In this document: positions 1 through 6,965 of the stretch, piece after piece
Layout: every line of letters starts with the position of its first letter
How positions within the stretch are numbered: position 1 is the first letter of the stretch
Source: Colimorpha_A sp964630635
GTDB lineage: Bacteria; Bacillota; Clostridia; Oscillospirales; CAG-272
NCBI GenBank assembly: GCA_964630635.1
Contig: CAZVVM010000051.1
Location: 1 to 12,533, forward strand
DNA length: 12,533 nt
Direction of reading: 5' to 3'
Program-made: the position numbers and the translations under genes
Notes under the pieces: generated by a model
Told to the model about the DNA's origin: nothing
Seen by the model: the letters and a program-made list of their open reading frames with translations, nothing else
Database searches by the model: none

Positions 1-1552
1 TAAGGGTGGGGGTTGCCTCGTTTATCTTCGAGTCAAGCCAATCCTTGTCAAGATACTGTTCTGCAAGATAGAACATTTCGATATCGTCGATACCGTCGCG
101 GAGTATCTTCAGACGGATAGATGCGATCGGACCGCCGACGCCGACGGGAGTTCCGGGATAGAGGAGGTAACCCTCGCCGTATACCGGCTTACCATCGCCG
201 TCCTGCACGCCGTTATACGCCTTTTCCCAAGGACTCATATCGCTTCCCTCCTGGCGGTAGCCCCAAGAGGTAGTCTGCCAGTAGAGGAAGCCCTCGATAT
301 CACGCTGATAATGCTGCCACATCATAAGGCGGTGCATAAGACCGTCTGTGTCAATAAAGAGCTGTGCGTAGGGAGAGATCGGGTCGTTACAAACGTATGA
401 CCAGACAATGTCTCCCTCCTTTTGAAAGTCCTTCATTCTCTCGGCAAAGGACTTTTCGGGCTCATAATCAAGGAAGGGATCGTAGGACTGACTGTCGTCC
501 CAGAGGCAGAGCTTCGGACACCAGAGAATGGTCTTGGGAGCCATTGCGTCGACCTGGTCCTTGTTTACGCCCATCTGCTGATTCGTATAGAACGGAGCAA
601 TTACGCCGATTCCGGGGGCAAGGCGCGCAAATCTATCACAGATCTCGTTATACTCCTGAATTTTATCTTCGGTCGACGGCTCGTCGATAACGTAGAAGAA
701 CGCCTTTTTGAACCATTCGGGATTTTCCTTGACGCGGTTGTAATACTGAACTACCTTTTCGTCAGTCCAGGTGTTTGCGCTCCAAAGTCCGATAACGAAC
801 GAAGTCACGCGGGGATCCGACATATACGCCTCTGCCTCTTCGGTCATAATATCGTAAGGAAGCGTATGTCCGCAGATATTGTGTTCAAGAAGAAGGTCGT
901 AATACTGCTTATACCTGAAGTCGCCCTTATCAAATCTCTCGATATGATAAGCGTTTATTCCGACGGAGGTTGCAAAGGTCTTGCTTTCGGGAAGAACAAT
1001 GTCCCAGACGTGAACGTTTACCGTAAAGGTCGCGTAAACTTCATCGGTCGTGCCGTCCTTGAATTCGTAGGTATAAGTATAGTCACCTGCGGGAGTTTCG
1101 GCAGTTGTCGTAAATTCGACGATAAAGGGGATTACCTTTTTCGCCTCAAAAGCAGTCTTTCTGCCGTAATAAGGAATAGCGGAATCCGTCCATTCCTTTC
1201 TCTTGATGGTTACCGTCTTATTCATAATGAAGATCTGCGCGGTCAGACCTTGCTCCTCGTGCTTTTCGGCATCCGAGGTGAGGAAGCCCTTTTTGATCTT
1301 CTCGTTGCTGTAAACTATAAGCTGACAGCCCTCTGTTTCGCCCTTCATCATATAGAGGTCGTATACTGTGCTTGCGTTCTCGGGCTTATCCTTGACGTTC
1401 GCTATCTGCTTGTCGGTCAGGTGCGTTGTCCACGCCTCGACCTTGGCTCCGCCGCCTTCTCCGCCGTTATCCTTTTTGCCCGATTTTTCTCCGCAGGCAA
1501 AGAGTGAAAGAAGCATAGAAAGGGTCAATACGATAAGTAAAAATCTCTTCAT
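1..1552 (-). CDS. GH123-like (DUF4091) surface lipoprotein, copy 1, C-terminus cut by window edge
   Basis: I translated this frame by hand: 517 codons are open from an ATG at 1552 to the left edge. The start has GGAG about 7 nt upstream and begins MKRFLLIVLTLSMLLSLFAC, a lipoprotein signal peptide with lipobox Leu-Phe-Ala-Cys20, so the protein should be anchored outside the membrane. A beta-sandwich-like region (about residues 40-190, ending HVWDIVLPE) is followed by a hydrolase-like domain. That domain has FFYVIDEP with an adjacent Asp290-Glu291, then LWCPKLCLWDD, the block around YAQLFIDTDGL, and IRLKILRDGIDDIE. This layout matches GH123 catalytic-domain (formerly DUF4091) proteins, whose characterised members are beta-N-acetylgalactosaminidases using an Asp-Glu pair. 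By alignment with the next copy only about 27 residues are missing, giving about 545 in all. It lies 19 bp after copy 2 and is probably cotranscribed. Substrate is unknown. Confidence 0.9.
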   Translation of the reverse strand, partial: MKRFLLIVLTLSMLLSLFACGEKSGKKDNGGEGGGAKVEAWTTHLTDKQIANVKDKPENASTVYDLYMMKGETEGCQLIVYSNEKIKKGFLTSDAEKHEEQGLTAQIFIMNKTVTIKRKEWTDSAIPYYGRKTAFEAKKVIPFIVEFTTTAETPAGDYTYTYEFKDGTTDEVYATFTVNVHVWDIVLPESKTFATSVGINAYHIERFDKGDFRYKQYYDLLLEHNICGHTLPYDIMTEEAEAYMSDPRVTSFVIGLWSANTWTDEKVVQYYNRVKENPEWFKKAFFYVIDEPSTEDKIQEYNEICDRFARLAPGIGVIAPFYTNQQMGVNKDQVDAMAPKTILWCPKLCLWDDSQSYDPFLDYEPEKSFAERMKDFQKEGDIVWSYVCNDPISPYAQLFIDTDGLMHRLMMWQHYQRDIEGFLYWQTTSWGYRQEGSDMSPWEKAYNGVQDGDGKPVYGEGYLLYPGTPVGVGGPIASIRLKILRDGIDDIEMFYLAEQYLDKDWLDSKINEATPTL

Positions 1553-1571
1553 TTGTTGCTCCGTAATAAGC

Positions 1572-3200
1572 TTATTTATTCTTGAGCGCCGCTTCAAGCG
1601 CGTCGCCTATTTCCTTGCGTATTTTGTAGAAATTTTCTTCAGAGGTATAAGAAGTAAGGGTGGGGGTTGCCTCGTTTATCTTCGAGTCAAGCCAATCCTT
1701 GTCGAGATACTGTTCTGCAAGATAGAACATTTCGATATCGTCGATTCCGTCACGGAGTATCTTGAGACGGATCGTCGGAATGGGGCCGGGAATACCGACC
1801 GGAGTACCGGGGTAGAAGAGGAAGCCCTCGCCGTAAACGTTATTTCCCTTGCCGTCGCCAACCCCCGTGTACGGCTGCTTCCAAGGATCAACGTTATCGC
1901 CGTTATAGCCCCACGTCGAAACACCCCAATACAGGAAGCCCTCGATATCGCGCTGGTAGAACTGCCACATCATAAGACGCTGAACGAGACCGTCGGTGTC
2001 GATAAAGAGCTGTGCGTAAGGCGACGTCGGAGCGTTACAGACGTAAGCCCATACGGTATCTCCCTCCTCCTGAAACTCCTTCATTCTCTCTGCAAAAGAC
2101 TTCTCGGGAGTATAATCAAGGAAGGGATCGTAGGACTCGCTATCGTCCCAAAGGCAGAGCTTCGGGCACCAGAGAATGGTGCTCGGCGCCATTGCGTCAA
2201 CCTGATCCTTACCGACGCCTGTTTGATTGTTCGTATAGAAGGGCGCGATAACGCCAATTCCGGGACAAAGCTTTGCAAAACGGTCGCAATATTCCCTGTA
2301 ATTAGCCAGTGCTTCCTCGGTAGTCGGCTCGTCGATAACGTAGAAGATCGCCTTTTTGAACCACTCGGGATTTTCTTTGACGCGGTTATAGTACGTAAGA
2401 ATTTTCTCATCGTCCCAAAGCTTCGCTTCCCAGATTCCGATAACGAACGACGTTACGCGGGGATCTGACATATACGCCTCTGCCTCTTCGGTCAAAATGT
2501 CGTAAGGAAGCACGTGTCCGCTGACGTTATGCTCAAGAAGCATATCGTAGTACTGCTTATACATCTCCGACCCTCTGTCAAATCTCGAGATTTGAACGGC
2601 GTTAATTCCTGCAGAGGTGGCAAAGGTCTTATCTTCGGGAAGAACTATATCCCAGACGTGTACGTTTACGGTAAAGCTTGCAAGAACCTCGTCGTTTGCG
2701 CCGTTTTTAAACTCATAGGTATAAGTATAACTGCCTGCAGGGGTGTCCTTGGTAGTAGTAAAATCGACGATAAACGGTATTATTCTTTGCGATTCGAAGG
2801 CAATCTTCGTGCCGTAATAAGGAATAGCGGAGTCCGTCCATTTCTTATTCTTGATCGAATGCGTTTTGTTCATTATGAACGTCTGCATCGTGATGCCTTG
2901 TTCCTCGTACTTTTCGGCGTCCGAGGTAAGGAAGCCCTTTTTGATTTCCGCATCGCTGTAAACAATAAGCTGACAGCCCTCCGTTTCGCCCTTCATCATA
3001 TAAAGGTCGTACACGGTGGTATCTTTAGCGTCCTTTATGCCCGTGTTTGCTATCTGCTTATCGGTCAGATGCGTTACCCACGCTTGAACGTTGATTTCGG
3101 TATTTTCGCCGCCGTTATCCTTTTTGCCCGATTCTCCTCCGCAGGCAAAAAGAGAAAGAAGCATCGAGAGCGTTAAAGCTACAAGTAAAAATTTTTTCAT
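1572..3200 (-). CDS. GH123-like (DUF4091) surface lipoprotein, copy 2
   Basis: The product has 542 residues. I chose the ATG at 3200 because AGAGG lies about 8 nt upstream and translation from there begins MKKFLLVALTLSMLLSLFAC, a signal peptide with lipobox Cys20. An in-frame upstream extension adds 18 residues that would spoil the signal. A Gly/Asn/Lys-rich linker follows the Cys. The N-terminal beta-sandwich spans roughly residues 38-190. The hydrolase-like domain carries IFYVIDEP (Asp290-Glu291), LWCPKLCLWDD (343-353), the aromatic-rich stretch QRDIEGFLYW (416-425), YGEGFLFYPG (456-465) and IRLKILRDGIDDIE (477-490). These are hallmarks of the GH123/DUF4091 family. The product is very similar to copy 1 and near-identical at its C-terminus, indicating recent tandem duplication. 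Activity as an exo-hexosaminidase is inferred, not shown. Confidence 0.93.
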   Translation of the reverse strand: MKKFLLVALTLSMLLSLFACGGESGKKDNGGENTEINVQAWVTHLTDKQIANTGIKDAKDTTVYDLYMMKGETEGCQLIVYSDAEIKKGFLTSDAEKYEEQGITMQTFIMNKTHSIKNKKWTDSAIPYYGTKIAFESQRIIPFIVDFTTTKDTPAGSYTYTYEFKNGANDEVLASFTVNVHVWDIVLPEDKTFATSAGINAVQISRFDRGSEMYKQYYDMLLEHNVSGHVLPYDILTEEAEAYMSDPRVTSFVIGIWEAKLWDDEKILTYYNRVKENPEWFKKAIFYVIDEPTTEEALANYREYCDRFAKLCPGIGVIAPFYTNNQTGVGKDQVDAMAPSTILWCPKLCLWDDSESYDPFLDYTPEKSFAERMKEFQEEGDTVWAYVCNAPTSPYAQLFIDTDGLVQRLMMWQFYQRDIEGFLYWGVSTWGYNGDNVDPWKQPYTGVGDGKGNNVYGEGFLFYPGTPVGIPGPIPTIRLKILRDGIDDIEMFYLAEQYLDKDWLDSKINEATPTLTSYTSEENFYKIRKEIGDALEAALKNK

Positions 3201-3286
3201 AAATAACCTCTCATATACCCTATCCGAGCCGAACCGAAATACCCGATTCTGCAAGTACTTTTCGGAAATTCCGTTTCGGCTGAATA
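3201..3286 (-). promoter_or_regulatory. structured spacer between GH123-like copies 3 and 2
   Basis: This is the longest gap inside the four-gene run (86 bp; the others are 11 and 19). AGCCGAA (3227-3233) pairs with TTCGGCT (3275-3281), and inside it CCGAAA (3234-3239) pairs with TTTCGG (3260-3265). The palindrome GGAAATTCC lies at 3264-3272. A folded spacer of this kind could be an RNA processing site or partial attenuator that sets different levels for the two halves of the run. No T-tract follows on the minus strand, so it is not a typical terminator. The AGAGG ribosome binding site of copy 2 lies at its downstream end. Confidence 0.45.
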
Positions 3287-4930
3287 TTAATACTTATTTT
3301 TTTTGAGTTCAGCTTCGATAGCATTACCCATTTCGATTCTGATATTTGCGAACTGCTCGTCGGAAACGTAGCTCGTAAGATCGGGCGTTGCCTGATTTAC
3401 GTAGTTCATTACCCATTCCTTGCCAAGCGCCTGCTCCGCAACGTAGAACAGCTCAATATCGTCGATTCCGTCACGAAGTATCTTCATACGGATCGAGGAT
3501 ATCGGCTCAAACATTTTCATTTTAAGCCCTGCGGGATAGAAAAGGAATCCCTCGCCGTAAACGGGGGAGCCGTTTCCGTCACGGACACCGTTGAATGACG
3601 TTTCCCAAGGATCAATGTTATTATACGTCGTCTGACCTGCCGTCCTGTATCCCCAGGCGGTACTTCCCCAATAGAGGAAGCCCTCGATATTTCTCTGATA
3701 ATGCTGCCACATCATAAGGCGGTGAACGACGCCGTCAGTGTCGATAAAGAGCTGCGCGTAAGGGGCGACGGGGTCGTTACAAACGTAAGCCCACATTCTG
3801 TCGCCCTCGTTCTGCATCTCGGTCATTCTCTCGGCAAAGGTCTTGCTCGGAGTATAATTGAGGAAGGGATCGTAGGACTGGCTGTCGTCCCAAAGGCAGA
3901 GCTTCGGACACCAGAGATCGGTATAGGGATCCATAAAGTCGACCTGATCCTTGCCCTCACCCATCTGAATATTCGTATAGAACGGCGAAATTACGGGAAT
4001 TTCGGGCGCGAGGCGCTTAAGGCGCTCGCAGTGCGCCTTGTACTCCGCAAGCTGCTCCTCGTTGTGCGGCTCGTCGATAGGATAGAATATCGCCTTCTTA
4101 AGCCAAACGGGATTTTCCTTAAGCTTGTTGTAGTAAGCTATGATCTCCTCGTCGGAAAGGTCATCGGGAGCAGAAGGAACGACAAAGGACGTAACGCGCG
4201 GGTCGGACATATAAGCGTCCGCACGCGGGTCGAGAATGTCGTAAGGAAGCGTATGCGCACAGATGTTATGCTCAAGAAGCATATCGTAGTACTGCTTGTA
4301 AAGATCGGGGCCGCATCCGCCGTAGAAGCGTCCGATATGATAGGTATTGATACCCACAGAGGTAGCAAAGGTCTTTTCCTCGGGGAGGACGATGTCCCAG
4401 ACGTGTACCGTCACGTTAAAGGTCGCAAGCGTCGTGCTTTTCTTGCCCGACGCATCGTTGACGGTGAATACGTAATTATACTCTCCTGCGGGAGTATCGG
4501 CCGTCGTCTTGAACTCGACTAAAAAGGGGAGCGCCTTGTTCTTTTCGAGCGCAATATCCTTTTTGCCGTACGGGAACGTCGAGTCGGTGTACTGCTTTCT
4601 TCTGATGGAATGAGTGTAGTTCATCGAGAAGATCTCGGTCGTAATATTGTCATTTTCGCCCGAAACGGTAACGAACTCAACCTTTTTGACCGCCTGATCG
4701 CTGTAAATAATAAGCTGACAGCCCTCCGTCTCGCCCCTCGTCATATATACGGTGTAATCGGTCGAAAAGGTGCCCTTCGGCTTGATATTTGCGATAATCT
4801 TATCATAGCTATGCGTCGCATAAGCTATAATGTCCGCGGGCGTACTCGGTTTTTTCGACTCCTCTTTTCCACAGGCAGCTATCGAAAGAAGCGTGCAAAC
4901 AACGAGAAGCAAGGATACGATTCTTTTCAT
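3287..4930 (-). CDS. GH123-like (DUF4091) surface lipoprotein, copy 3
   Basis: The product has 547 residues. The ATG at 4930 has GGAG about 8 nt upstream and lies 11 bp after the preceding gene's stop, so the two are surely cotranscribed. It begins MKRIVSLLLVVCTLLSIAAC with lipobox Cys20, predicting a membrane-anchored lipoprotein. The domain order is the same as in copies 1 and 2: a beta-sandwich to about residue 185 (HVWDIVLPEE), then a TIM-barrel-type domain with IFYPIDEP (Asp286-Glu287 pair intact), LWCPKLCLWDD, SYDPFLNYTPSKTFAERM, GFLYWGSTAWGY and IRMKILRDGIDDIE. The Asn/Thr-rich stretch in GYRTAGQTTYNNIDPW is longer than in copy 2 and may alter a substrate loop. Family assignment to GH123/DUF4091 is firm; the substrate is unknown. 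Confidence 0.93.
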   Translation of the reverse strand: MKRIVSLLLVVCTLLSIAACGKEESKKPSTPADIIAYATHSYDKIIANIKPKGTFSTDYTVYMTRGETEGCQLIIYSDQAVKKVEFVTVSGENDNITTEIFSMNYTHSIRRKQYTDSTFPYGKKDIALEKNKALPFLVEFKTTADTPAGEYNYVFTVNDASGKKSTTLATFNVTVHVWDIVLPEEKTFATSVGINTYHIGRFYGGCGPDLYKQYYDMLLEHNICAHTLPYDILDPRADAYMSDPRVTSFVVPSAPDDLSDEEIIAYYNKLKENPVWLKKAIFYPIDEPHNEEQLAEYKAHCERLKRLAPEIPVISPFYTNIQMGEGKDQVDFMDPYTDLWCPKLCLWDDSQSYDPFLNYTPSKTFAERMTEMQNEGDRMWAYVCNDPVAPYAQLFIDTDGVVHRLMMWQHYQRNIEGFLYWGSTAWGYRTAGQTTYNNIDPWETSFNGVRDGNGSPVYGEGFLFYPAGLKMKMFEPISSIRMKILRDGIDDIELFYVAEQALGKEWVMNYVNQATPDLTSYVSDEQFANIRIEMGNAIEAELKKNKY

Positions 4931-4941
4931 AATTATTCTCC

Positions 4942-6612
4942 TTACGGAAGCGCCTTTTCAAGCGCACTTCCGATTTCGATCCGTATCTGTGCAAACACGT
5001 CGTCGGTCGCTTCTATTGACGTAAGCGACGAGGATACGGAATTGACCTTTTCATTGACCCACTTATTTCCGAGCGTCTTTGCCGCAAGCATAAGAAGCTC
5101 CATATCGTCGATACCGTCGCGCATTATCTTCATACGCAGAGAAACGGTCGGGATATCGGAAACCGTCTTACCGGGGTAGAACAGTATTCCGTCGCCGTAG
5201 ACGTGATTACCGCTCTCATCGTAAAGACCCGTATCGACGTTTTCCCAGGGATTGACCTTGTTAAACACGCTCCACGCGGTCGACGACCAGTAGATAAAGC
5301 CGTGAATTCCTCTCTGATACTGCTGCCAGAAAAGGACTCTCTGATTAAGTCCCGAATGATTGACGACCAAAGCGGTATACGGCGCGCCGGGCGTATAGGA
5401 AAGGTATGTCCATACGCCGAAGTCCTCGCTCATCATCTTTCTCATTCGCGCATCAAAGGACATACTGTGAACGTAATCGTGACCGCCGTACGAGATCTCG
5501 TCGTCCCAAAGACAAAGCTTCGGACACCAAAGCGTGCAGTAGCCCTTCATAGCGTTTATCTGGTCCCAGCCGGCAGGATCTATCTGAATGTCTTGATTCA
5601 TCGGAGACGTGATCTTTATCGCTTTGCAAATACTTTGAAGGTGTATCGCGGTCAGGCAGAATTCCTCTATCTCCTCGACGGAAGCAAGCTCGCCCGACGG
5701 CATAAAATACGCCTTTTTGAGCCATTTATTGTTGGTTTTAAGCTTCTTGTAGTACGCAGCCAACGTTTCATCGGATACGTCGTGCGGCACTCTGAATGCG
5801 GTCACGCGCGGGTCGGACATATAAGCGTCGGCGCGGTCGTCGAGAATGTCGTAAGGGAGCGTTTGAGCGCTTATATTATGTTCGAGAAGCAGATTGTAGT
5901 AATTCAGATACACCTCGTCGGTAACTTCCGCTTCACTAACCGAAAAGTAATTTGCAATATCCTTTTTCGAAACGGCGACCGAGGTTTGATATGAGAGCTT
6001 CTCGGGAAGCGTGATCTCCCATACTCTTACGATTATAACGTACTGCGCAACAGTCTTGTCCGACGCATCACGAAGCTCGAATACGAAGGGATAATGTCCC
6101 GCCTTCGTACCGCTGACGGACGTGAACTCGATAAGGAACGGAAGAGTATTCCCCGCCTTCGCGTTAAAGCCGTCTCCCTCGCCGTAAAGAGGCGCGGGAT
6201 CGGGAAGAAGCTCGCCGTTTATATTGTAATTCGTATCGAGAATATAGATATTATAATCGAGTGTGTTTTCCTCTTTGTATGCACATTTGAGCGACAGCGT
6301 GCAGTCGGTTTCGGAACGGAAAGCGACCTGACAGCCCTCACGCTCCCCCTTCGCCATATAGACCTTATACGAGGTCGAGGGTGAGTCGGGAAGGGCGCCG
6401 TTAGCCGCTATTTTCTGAAACGAATGAGTTGCCCAAGCAGCGACCGATATATCGCTCTTCGGATTATCATTCGGCACCGTGAACTCAAAATCATCGCTCG
6501 GCTTATTACTGCCCCCCTCACTGACAGGCGGCGGATCGCCGAAGCTTTCCGCGCAGGAAGTAAAGGAAACGAGCATACATAATGCAAGTAAGATCAAAAG
6601 TGATCTTTTCAT
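4942..6612 (-). CDS. GH123-like (DUF4091) lipoprotein, copy 4, divergent; catalytic Asp lost
   Basis: The product has 556 residues. I chose the ATG at 6612 because GGAGG lies about 6 nt upstream and it begins MKRSLLILLALCMLVSFTSC, with lipobox Cys20. An in-frame start seven residues earlier would bury the signal. A long Pro/Ser/Gly-rich linker (about 21-55) precedes the beta-sandwich. Conserved family blocks include LPYDILDDRADAYMSDPRV, LWCPKLCLWDD, GFIYWSSTAW, YGDGILFYPG and LRMKIMRDGIDDME. Where the three sister proteins read I-D-E-P, this one reads S-G-E-L (Gly307-Glu308), so the acidic pair is broken. The sister motif FIDTDGL has become VVNHSGL and DPFLDY has become GGHDY. It is the first gene of the run and sits 11 bp before copy 3. 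I infer a pseudo-enzyme or binding paralogue, or one with altered chemistry. Confidence 0.92.
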   Translation of the reverse strand: MKRSLLILLALCMLVSFTSCAESFGDPPPVSEGGSNKPSDDFEFTVPNDNPKSDISVAAWATHSFQKIAANGALPDSPSTSYKVYMAKGEREGCQVAFRSETDCTLSLKCAYKEENTLDYNIYILDTNYNINGELLPDPAPLYGEGDGFNAKAGNTLPFLIEFTSVSGTKAGHYPFVFELRDASDKTVAQYVIIVRVWEITLPEKLSYQTSVAVSKKDIANYFSVSEAEVTDEVYLNYYNLLLEHNISAQTLPYDILDDRADAYMSDPRVTAFRVPHDVSDETLAAYYKKLKTNNKWLKKAYFMPSGELASVEEIEEFCLTAIHLQSICKAIKITSPMNQDIQIDPAGWDQINAMKGYCTLWCPKLCLWDDEISYGGHDYVHSMSFDARMRKMMSEDFGVWTYLSYTPGAPYTALVVNHSGLNQRVLFWQQYQRGIHGFIYWSSTAWSVFNKVNPWENVDTGLYDESGNHVYGDGILFYPGKTVSDIPTVSLRMKIMRDGIDDMELLMLAAKTLGNKWVNEKVNSVSSSLTSIEATDDVFAQIRIEIGSALEKALP

Positions 6613-6965
6613 TTTTGCCTCCGCCGTTATCATAAGAATGTGTTGCCTATGCAGTTATGTTATCGTCAGCCACCGACGGCTTTTTCGTCGTTTGGCTAAC
6701 TTTATTCTTGTCAAAGTAAACCTCGTATTCTTCAGAACGCAGTTCTGTCCACCTTCTTCGTCATTTTTGTCACTGTATTTTACGAGGAGAAATACAGTAT
6801 CACAGCGGACAGATCTTTTAATATCGGTTCTCCTTGTTTTTTAGGAGAAAATGCAATAGGGGGCGACATAAGTCGCCCCCTTAGTTGTTCAGCAAGCCGT
6901 TTGACCGGCAGCGTCGCCGCTTAACCCGTGTCAGCGATTACTGATTGATTATTAATTTTTGAATA
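6613..6965 (-). other. leader of the GH123-like run: nested hairpins and decayed coding-like island
   Basis: No intact gene is present. Seen on the minus strand, in order, are the terminator at 6859-6880, an inverted repeat AGGAGAA/TTCTCCT (6843-6849, 6828-6834), and GGACAGA/TCTGTCC (6807-6813, 6744-6750) enclosing a perfect 9-bp pair AAATACAGT/ACTGTATTT (6790-6798, 6772-6780). CAGAAC/GTTCTG (6733-6738, 6742-6747) and a two-tier hairpin at 6665-6700 follow. The minus-strand frame 6647-6760 is open for 37 codons and ends VADDNITA then TAG. A start for MTKKVDRTAF lies at 6764 in the neighbouring frame. I see TTGACA (6709-6714) but no matching -10 box. The promoter of the run must lie in or near this segment, but I cannot place it. 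Confidence 0.5.
6859..6880 (-). terminator. hairpin terminator after the solute-binding protein gene
   Basis: A perfect 9-bp stem GGGGGCGAC/GTCGCCCCC with the loop ATAA (plus a flanking A-T pair) lies 86 bp beyond the stop at 6966. On the minus strand the stem is followed by TATTGCATTTTC, a modest T-rich tract. It would separate the binding-protein transcript from the GH123-like run. Confidence 0.65.

Noticed and set aside
422..2468. Long plus-strand open frames (422-1507 and 1368-2468) opposite the GH123-like copies 1 and 2.
   Set aside because: They mirror the minus-strand genes, have no ribosome binding site, encode no recognisable domain, and recur only because the paralogues share codon bias.
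3701..4522. Plus-strand open frame of 273 codons opposite copy 3.
   Set aside because: It is an antisense shadow: the minus strand carries an unmistakable family protein with a signal peptide and ribosome binding site.
6692..6714. TTGACA at 6709-6714 on the minus strand as the -35 box of the GH123-like run.
   Set aside because: No acceptable -10 hexamer occurs 16-18 bp downstream; the bases there read ACGACG.
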